From positions 4,091,477 to 4,155,476 of the forward strand of contig OY755045.1 in NCBI GenBank assembly GCA_963576565.1: 64,000 bases of DNA, written 5' to 3'. The translations under genes were made by a program, and so were the position numbers. Of this stretch, positions 1-9,861 are shown one piece after another; within the stretch, counting starts at the first letter, position 1; each line of letters starts with the position of its first letter. The DNA is from Aspidapion aeneum (Eukaryota; Arthropoda; Insecta; Coleoptera; Brentidae). Below the pieces are notes generated by a model. It did no database searches. It had not been told where the DNA came from and saw nothing but the letters and a program-made list of their open reading frames with translations.

Positions 1-14
1 CAATGCAGTACGAG

Positions 15-74
15 TAGGGTCACTGCATCCTGGAAGCCAAGAAGACACTATGTCTTCGTGATGCAGTGACCCTA
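15..74. mobile_element. 60-bp hAT-like mini-MITE
   Basis: Ends are inverted repeats starting TAGGGTCACTGCATC, and the 8 bp AGTACGAG occurs on both sides (7-14 and 75-82). The R1 partner near 21330 reads straight through with one AGTACGAG, so this is a real insertion. Eight-bp duplications and a YARNG-type terminus fit hAT elements. The sequence TAGGGTCACTGCATCCTGG recurs at about 62896. Confidence 0.75.
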
Positions 75-371
75 AGTACGAGGACTGTTTTAAAACGGTT
101 TTGGTTAGATGGAACGACCAAATAAATGTCCATAAACCAAATACTGCTGGGGTAAAAGAAAATGAGCGGCTAGTTCACAACTTGCATTCCGTTTGCTATT
201 GGTCGAAATAGTCAGCTGACTTTTTGATGTTCAAGGAGCGGCTAAAAACGTTGCCGTTTAAGATTATTATTATATTATATTAAGAGATGGTGCCACCAGT
301 CAAGCATTTAACAAACATTATGTTTACAGCTTTCGGCGTAAAATACGAATATATACTAGTTGTAAGTGATT

Positions 372-543
372 AATAAATTGGTAAAAAAAATTTTTTAGGT
401 CACAAGCTTTTATAAAATGCACTAAAAATTAAAAAATAATTTTCTAACATTCTAATATTATCATAATAATAAAAGCGATTTTTTAATTTTTAGTGCATTT
501 TATAAAAGCTTGTGACTTAACAAAAAAATTTTTACCAATTTAT
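372..543. repeat. Foldback palindrome / MITE
   Basis: Two arms of roughly 65-70 bp, beginning AATAAATTGGTAAAAA and containing CACAAGCTTTTATAAAATGC, are inverted around a short AT-rich spacer near 440-475. It lies inside the 162-1568 element and is probably a separate small insertion. A TA target site is possible but cannot be proved. Confidence 0.7.
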
Positions 544-639
544 TTTCTACTTTTTAGTCTCAGCTATCTATTCTATTAAATGAAAATATTTGTTCAATAA
601 CAGAACAGAGGAGTTTATTCTAGATTATAATGAAGCCGC

Positions 640-1150
640 TGATCGTGAGTTGTTTGGAAACTCATTTTTCTATTGGGGGAAGGAGAGGGTGGGGGTAGAG
701 GTAGAAATATATTTTTTGTTTGGGCTGTATTGCCATCGGACCTTTATGCATATACCAAATTTTATAAAAGTCATTTGAAGTGAAGTGTGTCAAAAACCCA
801 TTTTTTATGGAAGGGGGTGGGGGGTAGGGGTATATGCATACCAAATTTCATCCAAATCGGATAATGGAAAGTGTGTCAAAAACGCATTTTTCTATAGAAG
901 GGGGTGGGGGTAGAAGTGGTAGGATTTTTTTTTTTCAATGTTGTATTGTCATCGGACCACTATATGTATAACAAATTTCATTCAAATCGGATAATGGGAT
1001 GTGTTTCAAAAACACATTTTTCTATAGAAGAGGTGGGGGTAGGGGTGGGAGGATATTTTTTCTTAATGTTGTATTGTCATGGGATCACTATGTGTGTACC
1101 AAATTTCATCCAAATCGGATAATGGGAAGTGTGTCAAAAACGCTTCACAA
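640..1150 (+). repeat. Degenerate tandem repeat, about 125-130 bp unit
   Basis: Four imperfect units each carry a G-rich GGGGGTGGGGGTAG-type stretch, then ACCAAATTTCATCCAAATCGG and GTGTGTCAAAAACGC. The word TCAAAAAC starts near 789, 876, 1006 and 1131; the first spacing is shortened by a deletion. Short open frames here only reflect the repeat. Confidence 0.75.
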
Positions 1151-2504
1151 GATTTGATAGTTAGTTAGTTAGACATAACATCTGAAGTTAAATAACAGCT
1201 TGTAAAAAAAGTGTAGTGGTTTGTGCAGTACATACCTATTGAATTTAACTAAATCTATGCATATACCGATGAGTTTTTTTTAAATTGTTTTTTAAAAACA
1301 TATATTCTTTTAAATTAGCTTCCCTATCCTGTTTTTCCTGTCGAAATCGGTGTTAACCTAACCCTGATAAATTATTCGACAACGTATCCTAACCTGTCCA
1401 GACACGCCCCGGTTAGGATACGTTTCCCATCAATTGACCACGGTTAGGTTTTGTTTCAGTTTGGTTTCAACCTCCCAAAACGAGGACAGGAGAGTTTTAA
1501 TTTTAAAAATCCCGCCTGACTATGTCAACCAATAGCACATGGAATGCAAGTTGTGAACTATCCGCTCCTAAAAGAAAGGGTAGGTTTGACATCTCGCGTA
1601 AAGACAGATCGAAGGCAACGTATGAATTCGAGAGCACGAATTTAAAGTTGCTCACAGAAAGGATTACACAATTACATAGGATTATCATAATATATTTTTA
1701 ATTTTAGTTCTTTAAAATGCAGATAAAATTACATTAATTTAATTTATATTCAAAAACTATAAACCACTACAGACTGGCTAATAAACTAAATACACCAAAA
1801 ATTAAAACGAACTTGCATTGCATTCGCACATATTTTTGGGCGAAACTTGTAAAAAACTATGTAATGTCATAAGTTTTATATGAAATTTATATATTTATAT
1901 ATTTGTATTTTTTAATTTGATTTTTACAAAATATTTGTGAAATTGCCTACATTTAGTAGAATGCCTTAATATTCACAAAGTTTTTGTGATTTTATTTATT
2001 TCTAGGAAATACAGATCGTGATACTTCCAAGAAGTTAGGAAAATCACATTATGTAGCTTGTACTTTGGTAGGTATATATCGTTAATAGAGACTTATTGGA
2101 ATAAAACTTGACTTTATTTTAGAGTCGACTTTATTCTGACACATTTGCACAGAAAATTAATAGCTGACCTCTGAAAATTGACATACCAAAGCCAAATTTA
2201 ATAAAACAGACGCTAACTTTCATTTAATAAATACCGACACTAATAAATCCGGTTTTTAAATACACAAAGGCCAAATTTTGAAGCAGAGCAGCTGCTTTTT
2301 ATATGTAAATCTGTCACCATAGGGTCGATTTTAAAATAAGGTCAAGTTTTATTCCAATAAGTCCCTAATGACCTTAAAATTTCAAATCCGGTGTTATCCG
2401 TCTTCTTTTAACTTTTAGATCACAGGTCACCGGGATTTGCTGCGATCAGGGTAAACTCTTATGTTTCTATTGCGATCCAATTACCTGCTAAACTAGTTTT
2501 TATT

Positions 2505-2848
2505 GTGAAAAGAAAATCCAAAGTTCCTTCACAACAAAAATTTTTTTTTATTTAAATTTTCAGGCTATAATTCTCAACTAGTTTCGAACATACAAGTTCA
2601 TCTTCAGGGGACAATAAAGATGGAAAACAATAAAGTGAAGATCACATACAAATGCCGGACTCCAACAATTTCTTAACATTACAAACATTGACTTCTAAAG
2701 GCTCTTTCAGGGCCTTATACAACTCAATGATTACAAAACATTGAACCATAACAATATTTGTAAAAGGGACATCAAAAACCACTTAAAACTTACGCTAAAT
2801 TAAACATTACAACATTATTTGTTAAAAATTAATCCTCTTTTTATCTTT
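2505..2848 (-). mobile_element. Ribozyme-like unit inserted in R1
   Basis: The R1 partner near 20520-20535 lacks this segment. The 9-mer GTTTTTATT flanks it at 2496-2504 and 2849-2857, a possible target duplication in low-complexity sequence. On the minus strand 2612-2581 carries the hammerhead-like order CTGAAGA, one U, stem II GAAC/GTTC, GAAAC, but the GUC cleavage triplet is gone. Probably a decayed Penelope-like or related non-autonomous retroelement. Confidence 0.5.
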
Positions 2849-3165
2849 GTTTTTATTTTTCTAAGCAGGCTACCTTATGGTCAGTATAGCTTTTTTCCAT
2901 GTGGTATACCTGCAACATGCCGCAGTCCCGTAGAAATAAAAATTAAGAAGCTCTTGCAAAAAAATTAACCGATGCTGCAAATGTTGCACAATTTTTTTTT
3001 GGAAATTTAAAAAATATTTGTATATTTTGTCATGTTAAAATTGGTTGTAAAACTCAATTTATTTTAAAACTGTTTGGTTTTCACTTTCTCCAACGTCGAC
3101 ACGAGGATACGAGTGATCCCCGCCTGGAACACGTCCTGATAGTCAGGAACAAATGTTCCATGCCA

Positions 3166-3213
3166 ATCCACGACCGGACCGGTTTCGACCTTTTGGGCCA
3201 TCCTCAGGTGAAT
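3166..3213 (-). ncRNA. Hammerhead-like ribozyme motif (variant), inverted copy
   Basis: This is the exact reverse complement of the 3523-3570 motif: core CTGAGGA, one extra U, stem II GGCC/GGUC with CAAAA loop, GAAA, a four-pair stem III ending in the GUC triplet, and a six-pair stem I (ATTCAC/GTGGAT). Confidence 0.6.
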
Positions 3214-3522
3214 GTAGGCGATAGCTCCGTGTAGAGCATAAGTTGTGTCAAACCACCAGAAACAACTACTCCGAGGGAAAATACCCCTACCGGCATTGGC
3301 ATGGAACATTTGTTTCTGACTATCAGGACGTGTTCCAGACGGGGATCACTTGTATCCTCGTGATCGACGTTGGAGAAAGTGAAAACCAAACAGTTTTAAC
3401 AAGTTCCCAACGAAAGCCTCAAACCATCAGTATAATTCAATGCCGATAGGGGTATTTTCCCTCGGAGTAGTTGTTTCTGGTGGTTTCACACAACTTATGC
3501 TCTACACGGAGCTATCGCCTAC

Positions 3523-3570
3523 ATTCACCTGAGGATGGCCCAAAAGGTCGAAACCGGTCCGGTCGTGGAT
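3523..3570 (+). ncRNA. Hammerhead-like ribozyme motif (variant)
   Basis: Stem I pairs ATTCAC (3523-3528) with GTGGAT (3565-3570), including one G-U. The core CTGAGGA is 3529-3535. A single U (3536) precedes stem II (3537-3540 with 3546-3549, loop CAAAA). GAAA is 3550-3553. Stem III is A3553-T3563 plus CCG/CGG with loop GTC. The predicted cleavage base is C3564 of a GUC triplet. The U between A9 and stem II is not in the textbook core, so activity is uncertain. Confidence 0.6.
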
Positions 3571-4932
3571 TGGCATGGAACATTTGTTCCTGACTATCAG
3601 GACGTGTTCCATACGGGGATCACTCGTATCCTCGTGATCGTCGTTGGAGAAAGTGAAAACCAAACAGTTTTAACAAGTTCCCAACGACAGCCTCAAACCA
3701 TCAGTATAATTCAATGCCGGTAGGGGTATTTTCCCTCGGAGTAGTTGTTTCTGGTGGTTTCACTCAATTTATTTTGACAAAAATTTTAATTTTTTGGGTT
3801 ATTCACTGTTTTTTGATTTTCTCAGACAAATGGAAATTTAATGTAATTTTATGGTATATTTTGTGTTGTCACCAAGTGTATGAGAATCTACATACAAACA
3901 TTTTTAATGCGCCTGTCTTCAATCCTTGTATTTCAGAGGAGTCCGAAACCAGTTTAAGTGGCTTGATGGAACGGAAAACTGACTGTCCGATAACAGTACA
4001 ACGTCGATCTGGAACGCAAAAAGGATTTTTCGTACCGTTTTATGACTGTCGCACGCGATGATGGAACGAAGCTAATATATCATTACGCATCTCTGAAACG
4101 ATTGTACCGTTTTTGTTAAAAGGAAAAACTGGCAACCCTGCCCTTTGTATGTGTTCTATTCTGTTACTAGTTATCATCGCAATCTAAAACGAAGTGAAGA
4201 ATTTGCATATTAACGAAAATTGCAGTCCTTTTATCTGGTTCCCAACAGGAATGATAAAATATAAAGCACACAGACACACAAATATAAGCAAGCACTTTAC
4301 AAAACATCATTAAGTCGACACTCTATAACAGTGCGAAGGCGGTTGATAACGGTAAAAAAAATGATTCTCGTTTGTTTGTTTTTGTGGTTTTTCGTTTATC
4401 ATTTGATAGGTACCCGTTTATATTATAGTAGAGTAAATTTGTAAAATAAAGCTGCAAAAAAGGCATATTTTTTATATTTGGCATAGTAGTACCTAACACC
4501 AAATGCTAAATTTTCTTTAGAGGATCTCCGATTTTCCGGATACAGAATCCAAGATGGCGGCTGCCAAAGTTAAGAAAAAAAATGAATTCAATGTTTTAAG
4601 AGAAATTAAATTAATTTTGATGGATTTACTTTAAATGGGAACTACTTAATTTAAAAATGTAAAAAAATGACACCTGTCACTTCGAAACGAAATTGCGGTT
4701 ATATTTAAAAAATATCGTTTTTGCAATTCAGGGACTAAAAACACATTTTAGTCCCTCATTTTAGGGACTAAAATAGTACTTTTTATCCCGGGGACTAAAA
4801 TATTTTACTGGACTGGACTGGACCCGAATTCATGATTTTTTCAAATTTTGTATTTTTGTATTTGGGAGCATCTAAAAATAGGCCTATACACTATCAAAAT
4901 AAACTACCTAGCCTAATCTATACATTCCTACG

Positions 4933-6243
4933 TTATTTGACATTATTATTGTTTGTTATATTGATATTCAAAATAGCGCCGCTACAGCCAACTAAATGAA
5001 TCAATGATCGTGGATCTGAATCGATTTCGCATCGCTGTTGGTTGAGGTTGATGTTTTGCAGTGGAGATCCGAAAATTGCTGGTTCGGTGTGATCAGTGCT
5101 GCTGTCTTCGTTGATTGTGGGTTCTAGAAAATTGCATACTGTTACGGTACGTGATTGGCCTTGGCTTTTATGACTCTTGACATCTGTCCTCAAGTTTTGA
5201 CCGAATATTTTATCCGCCACATTTTTTTTGTTTTCGATTGATTGCTCAACATACCCTTCAGCAACGGTAGCACTTTTCCAACCACCGTGTCTTTTGAGCT
5301 GGTCAATATTCGCTCCAGAATCTGCTAAAAGGGAAGCAGAGGTACGCCTGAAGCAGTGTCCTGTGTATGAAACGGCCTCTGGCAGGTTCAGGAAGGCAGC
5401 TATTTTTCGCGGGAAAAGCCCAAAAGTATTCTTTCCAACAGGTTGTGATAAACATTTGCCGTCTTTATAGCCAATGAAATATCTCGATATTGTCAAATTT
5501 GTTGGTCTCAGAGCCATGTAGGATTTACAGATTTTCACTACGTCTGTAGCGTTGCTTTCTTTGGAGTTCTTTACTATGAAGCATCGGTCAGTTTGATTTT
5601 TCGTGTTGCGAACTGTGACAACAAGATGAAAATCTTGGACTTGAACATCTTCATTCTGTAGCTGGCACAGTTCAACACCCCTGCATGCACCGGCAACCAT
5701 TATCAACGCCACCTGGAAAAAAAAGATTTTTCAGTTACTAAGTAGCAATACAATTTTTTGTACAAACTACGTAACCTGATAGCAACAAATGATATTTCGA
5801 ATCAGTGACGTTAACATGGTTCAAAATAATGTAAAAACAGTTCACTTTACCTTGATCATCAAATATTCTTGATTTGGTGCTTCCTGGAGGAACTGCTGGA
5901 TATGATCCATGTCCAGTATTCGAGACTTCTTTGGGCGGTAGCCATCCCCATTTCTTTTCAAAAATGCCTTCAATTTTGAATATTTTCCAATGTCCAAACT
6001 TTTTTCAACGATCAGCTTTGATTTAATCATTGAATAATGTGACCAAACCGTTGAAGCCTTCAAATTTTTCGCATGATGGAAGAAATATGCAAGAAGTACC
6101 TTCTCCTGTGTAACATCAGCAACATCCTTAGCTTGACACCAATCCAGGAAATGTTTGTATTGTTTTTCATATATTTTCTCCGATTTAGCGGGCAGCAGTG
6201 CCTTCACTGCCTCTGCGGCAGCTATATCAATATCAATATCCAT
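4933..6243 (-). CDS. Tyrosine recombinase, Crypton-like (two exons, 390 aa)
   Basis: Exon 1 runs 6243-5851 and exon 2 runs 5712-4933, separated by a 138-bp GT...AG intron (5850-5713) whose removal keeps the frame. The start is M at 6243, before the acidic MDIDIDIAAAEAV and a SAM-like DNA-binding region (LLPAKSEKIYEKQYKHF). An upstream in-frame M at 6348 gives an unlikely basic extension. The catalytic domain has all expected residues: Arg142 (GACRGVEL), Lys169, His250 and Arg253 (HCFRR), Trp276 (RHGGW) and the nucleophile Tyr285 (AEGYVE). The family cuts and rejoins DNA via a 3'-phosphotyrosine. The reading frame is uninterrupted, so it may be a recent mobile copy or a domesticated gene. The C-terminal 100 residues are low-complexity and unrecognised. 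Confidence 0.85.
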
Positions 6244-6538
6244 TTTTTTTACTTTTGGGAACGCACTAGCAAATCGCAGAAATCTCCACGGCGTTGTTTG
6301 TATTTTAACAGTTATTTTATGGTACCTTGACAACACCCTGACAACCAAGTATTATCCAAGGCTATCTAAGAAATATCAACTGACTTAACGTCAGAGAATG
6401 AATGGTACTTTATTGGTTGTCACATTTTATAGGCCAATCAATAGTGCAGTGGAGATGACTTTCTTTTCGAAAAATTTAATTAAAAATTTGAATGAAACTA
6501 TGCCCAGAATTGCAAAAAATAGTATATATACTACTTGA

Positions 6539-6630
6539 CTAAAGTGTCTTTTTATCCCTCAGCGAATTGTAGCCCTCCCTGCGGTCGGGCTACAAACATT
6601 TCGCCTCGGGATAAAAAGTATCACTTTAGT
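6539..6630. repeat. Imperfect hairpin upstream of the recombinase
   Basis: ACTAAAGTG..TTTTTATCCC and CGAATTGTAGCCC are mirrored by GGGCTACAA, TTCG, GGGATAAAAA and CACTTTAGT, giving nested arms around TCCCTGCGGTC. It lies about 300 bp upstream of the gene start, so it could be a promoter element or the element's end. Confidence 0.7.
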
Positions 6631-6689
6631 CCCTGGGTATATAATGTACTATTTTCTTCGATATCTTGTTTTTTGTGCGACATTAATTT

Positions 6690-7110
6690 TTAAAGGCGGA
6701 AAAAATGCAATATGCATTGACCCGACCTGAAGGACAAATTATGTCACGGTCATGAGTACTGTTTTTTCGTTTCATCTGCCTGCTTTTATTTTTTTTCTGG
6801 TAGTTTCTTTTGTATTTGTAGATGTCGCCACTTATGGAAAAGCAAACAGTATCGCAGGTATTATGTATTTATTTCTCTTACCCACATCGTAAGATGAGAT
6901 TCATATACCGTCTTGTAGCTTTACAAAAGTGTCACATTGACCATGCAGTGTTCTGAAGGGTCCCTTAAGGACGAAACAGTTAACTGTCAACACTTGATAG
7001 GTGTCCATTAGATCTTGGACCTCCGTGGGTGTACAGCTTTCGAGCTGCTCACGGAAAAATACAAGAGAAACAAAATCTTTCTATGCCCGCTTAGCCACGA
7101 AAAATTTTTG
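6690..7110 (+). mobile_element. Hammerhead-bearing unit H, copy 1 (diverged)
   Basis: Related to 27158-27600 (minus) and 39251-39854. Shared landmarks are GACCCGACCTGA near its start, the hammerhead at 6947-6994, TAGGTGTCCATTAGATCTTG after it and CCCACGGAAAAATA-like sequence near the end. This is the most diverged copy. Exact ends and target duplication were not resolved. Confidence 0.6.
6947..6994 (+). ncRNA. Hammerhead ribozyme, unit H copy 1 (core A9 changed)
   Basis: Stem I AGTGTT/AACACT is perfect. Stem II is GTCC/GGAC with loop CTTAA. GAAA is 6973-6976. Stem III ACAG/CTGT with loop TTAA is fully paired, then C6988 completes the GUC triplet. The core reads CTGAAGG instead of CTGANGA, so invariant A9 is G and cleavage is probably impaired. 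Relative to copy 3, stem III has A-U where copy 3 has G-U, so pairing is kept. Confidence 0.75.
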
Positions 7111-7347
7111 TAAAAAAATATATTTGTGCTTACATTTTCCTTCCCCTTGTTTTGTTGAACGTTGAACGCTTTTCATGTTTTCCTGTTGGATGGGTAAGAC
7201 CATTAGACTTCACAGTAAAAGGGTTTTTTAGCGGAAAAGGAGCAAAACTGTTAAAGAAATTAAAGCTTTTTAGAATATTATATATTATCACTGCCTATAA
7301 AGCCTTATTTTGAATAAAAACCAATTCAAATAATAATGGATCTGCTA

Positions 7348-8354
7348 CCCTCCTAGCCCATTAGCACACTCCAAGTGAACTCCACGCAAGGCCAACACAA
7401 AAATAGAGGCCACGACCCTGAAAAAATCAGCTGTTCTCCCGGGGCTGAATTTTACATTGGGTCTTATGGGAGGTCAGACGTTTTTTTATGATATTTTCAA
7501 AATGGCACTACAGATTTCCGCAAAATTTCAGTGAAATATTCTCAGACACCATCCCGATATTCCACCAAAAGTTTGTAAGGAAGCAACATGATTAAAAGGT
7601 TTAAATCTTCAAGATTTAGCATTCCTTATTTTGAATTCAAATTACCCGCCATGTACCACATGCCAACTGTTATATTTGACATGTATTTGACTTTGTCATA
7701 TGTGATTGTCACATTCGCTTCTACTTTAAACTTAATTTTTGTGTGAGTTAATGAAGCGGCTATGAAAAATTAGGGCTTACTATACATTTAAAAAAAATTG
7801 TTCTGCGAGAATATAGTAAAAACAATCTCAAAAACGGCTTTATTTAAAAAAAAATCAAATATCCATGAACCGTCATTCTAACTTCAATATGTTAAAGACA
7901 ATCAGCTGTGTCGTAACGTGACCATCAAAAAAAAATCAGCCCCGGATGTGACGTCAACAAAGTGGAGGATCGTGGCCCGTCCATTTTGATAGCCCTGCTC
8001 CACGCTAAATCAGCCTTGAACAGTAGAACAAAGCTTTTAGGAATAACAAATATACTCATTGGTAATAACATAAATTATTAAGAAAAATGCATTAATCAAC
8101 GCGATGCTCCAAGAAGTAAGCATATTTTTAATGTTTAAACTGTCAAAAAACTGTCATTCGCACTAATAAATTTTGACCAAAATATAACCAACTCTTTACA
8201 GTATTATACATTGTACAATTTTACCTGAAATCTTTATGAAAATCGTTTCAGCACAGACATACATACACACGGACAAACACATTTTCTGCGTTCTCAAAAA
8301 AAAAAATCAATAAAATAATACCTTCTCTGGCCATTGCCGTTCGGGCTAGAAAGG
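7348..8354 (+). mobile_element. Family T repeat, interrupted by a hAT-like element
   Basis: The left end CCCTCCTAGCCCATTAGCAC and right end GGGCTAGAAAGG match the termini of family T at 13106 and 42987. The inner body (8100-8350) has the family landmarks: tTTTGACCAAAAT, ATCTTTATGAAAATCG and an ACATACACACGGACA run. The segment 7388-7997 is a later insertion. Confidence 0.6.
7388..7997. mobile_element. Non-autonomous hAT-like element (family G)
   Basis: Flanked by the 8-bp repeat CTCCACGC at 7380-7387 and 7998-8005. Subterminal sequences GGCCACGACCCT and, inverted, GGCCACGATCCT mark the ends. Related copies are at 18657-18952, 63345-63922 and an end fragment at 58418-58490. No transposase is present. 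The 8-bp duplication supports hAT; the terminal bases match only imperfectly. Confidence 0.65.
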
Positions 8355-8772
8355 TAAAAACAGCTTGAAAAAACTTTAATGACCCAAAAAGAAAATGTCT
8401 TTTGGGTCACCAAAAAACCGGACTTGTCCTGCTTTACCCAGACGTATGTTCATTCTATCTTTCCTCCTTTTGGGAGATCGAGATCAGTGTTAACCCAACA
8501 AATATCTGGATAACACAAATCCTTAACAAAGTATAAAAGGCAACTTCAAAGTGGTAAAGTAAACCACGGACACTGGAGTTTCGGAAATAGGCATTTCCAT
8601 CCTCAGTGTGGCTTGCCTGACTACAGTAAATTAAACTGACTACAAGATACAAGGTAAATCAAAAGAATGATAAAATAGGTGAAAGCTACTTATTTATTTA
8701 AGGAGTAAATCAACAGCAAACCAAGGAAACTAAGTCCATAACTGCAAGTATAAAATTTATTGTTTGAAACTC

Positions 8773-8835
8773 GTAGACAATGTTTCGGTTAGTATGTAGA
8801 CAATGTTTCGGTTAGTATGTATCTCTAACCGTTTT
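8773..8835 (-). repeat. Decayed ribozyme-like fragment
   Basis: On the minus strand it reads CTTGAAAACGGTTAG, a spacer, CTAACCGAAAC, the same stem-II/GAAAC order as the palindrome at 28183-28365. CAATGTTTCGGTTAGTATGT is duplicated in tandem (about 8778 and 8801). The core is degenerate. Confidence 0.5.
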
Positions 8836-8907
8836 CAAGTGTAAACTAAACAATCTAGTCTCTAGGCTACTACTTATACTACTTGCGTATATGATTAGGA
8901 AACCCAT

Positions 8908-9050
8908 CTAAAGAGCTATTATGCTTCTTTGACATTATCACTTTCAAAACCCTGTATTTCAAAAACTAGTCATTCATCTAATTTGGGCCCATAAGAACTT
9001 TTGATGAGCAAGGTTTAATCTGCCATATACTAAAGCTTGTTTCTCATTAA
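8908..9050 (+). repeat. Direct repeat, first copy
   Basis: The stretch from TCTAAAGAGCTATTATGCTT to TTTTGATGAGCAAG recurs at about 9437-9560 with roughly 90% identity, so two copies flank the inverted-repeat element at 9137-9399. Nature unknown. Confidence 0.7.
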
Positions 9051-9136
9051 AACATTTGACTAATATTTACTTAAACACCCTGTAGATGATGTTTTAAAGG
9101 TACATATTGAAAATAATAAATAAATCGTAAATACAT

Positions 9137-9399
9137 ATATCGTCGTTTGTCTTACAAACTGTCGTAACTCATTTATTATAATTTTACAAGAGAGCAATTT
9201 CAAGTTTTAGGGAAAGTTTATATTGGATTTATATCACTAAAAATATTCTTAGATCTAATGATTTTTATGCTATTAAAGGATTTTTATGAGTTACGACACT
9301 TTGTGGGATGAAAGAACGACACAAATAAGGTAGTATTATGGTATTATCTCAAAACTGCCTTTTTTGAGATACGTCAGTTTGTAAGATCAACGACGATAT
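9137..9399. mobile_element. MITE with ATATCGTCGTT inverted ends
   Basis: Left ATATCGTCGTTTGTCTTACA is mirrored at the right by ATATCGTCGTTGATCTTACA; matching continues through AACTGWCGTAWCTCA. The target duplication is not clear. No coding capacity. Confidence 0.65.
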
Positions 9400-9436
9400 G
9401 TAATACTACCATTACGAATATTTTTGAAAAAAACCA

Positions 9437-9560
9437 GTCTAAAGAGCTATTATGCTTCTTGGACATTATCACTTTCAACACCCTGTATTTCAAAAACTGG
9501 TCATTAATTTAAGCTGGGCCCATGAGAACTTTTGATAAGAAAGTTTTAGTCTACAACATA
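9437..9560 (+). repeat. Direct repeat, second copy
   Basis: Partner of 8908-9050; differences are scattered single bases and a few gaps. Confidence 0.7.
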
Positions 9561-9861
9561 CCAAAATTTCATGAAGTTTAAAGGATTACAGAAATCCCAT
9601 AAGATGTGTGCCTGAGCCTTTATGCAGGTTAGCTTATCATCAAGACTTCTATTATTCACTAACTTCTCTGGACATTTCCTTATCGTGTTTTCGCAGACCG
9701 CTTCCTCACAAATAAAATGTACAATTTTGCAACATTTTGACGTTTAAAAATCCCCGTTGATGGGCGTGAATTTAGGCAGGTAGAACCCTATTTAAATATG
9801 AATCCTTCAGTTAATGGTTTTCCTTTTTCTTAAAAATACTCTGCCAATATATGGGCCCTTA

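Larger units (their letters stand above)
162..1568. mobile_element. 1.4 kb DNA transposon remnant with 9-bp TSD (MULE-like)
   Basis: The ends form inverted repeats of about 50 bp (GAGCGGMTAGTTCACAACTT at the tip). They are flanked by the direct repeat TAAAAGAAA at 153-161 and 1569-1577. The R1 partner at about 21195-21210 has a single copy of that 9-mer and no insertion. A 9-bp duplication with long inverted repeats is typical of Mutator-like elements, but no transposase is present, so the class is inference. It contains a palindrome (372-543) and a G-rich tandem repeat (about 640-1150). Confidence 0.7.
3066..3761 (+). mobile_element. Penelope-like insertion: inverted plus tandem partial units
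   Basis: The segment is flanked by a 14-bp direct repeat, ACTCAATTTATTTT, at 3052-3065 and 3762-3775; the R1 partner near 19970-19985 is uninterrupted. Inside, 3066-3297 is an inverted copy of the unit, followed by about 1.7 direct copies with a 274-bp period (GGCATGGAAC at 3298 and 3572). Each complete unit has a hammerhead-like motif. Long target duplications and mixed inverted/tandem terminal units are known hallmarks of Penelope-like elements. No reverse transcriptase is present, so the assignment is inference. Confidence 0.7.
1..4130 (+). repeat. Interspersed repeat R1, left copy
   Basis: This block is the reverse complement, with gaps, of 19735-21345. Matching stretches include 83-130, about 1569-2495, 2858-3060 and 3763-4050. 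No coding frame is convincing. The gaps are discrete insertions: a 60-bp element at 15-74, a 1.4 kb element at 162-1568, a 344-bp unit at 2505-2848 and a 696-bp unit at 3066-3761. The window starts inside or at the edge of this copy, so its true end is unknown. What R1 is (old DNA transposon, retroelement tail or segmental duplication) cannot be decided from the sequence. Confidence 0.8.
4731..6650 (-). mobile_element. Crypton-like element (approximate limits)
   Basis: The recombinase gene is bracketed by related sequences in inverted orientation. On the left (4766-4790) GGGACTAAAATAGTACTTTT runs into TATCCCG; on the right the minus strand reads GGGACTAAAGTGATACTTTT, TATCCCG (about 6632-6606). 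The left end also has further GGGACTAAAA copies. Classical Cryptons lack terminal inverted repeats, so these may be regulatory or recombination sites rather than true ends. No target duplication was found. Confidence 0.45.

Noticed and set aside
3714..4061. 115-codon open frame in R1
   Set aside because: Crosses the boundary of the 3066-3761 insertion and R1; the translation is unlike any protein and is not kept in the right R1 copy.
4933..6243. Bacterial contamination carrying a XerD-like recombinase
   Set aside because: The gene has a spliceosomal-type intron and AT-rich repeat flanks shared with the rest of the window.
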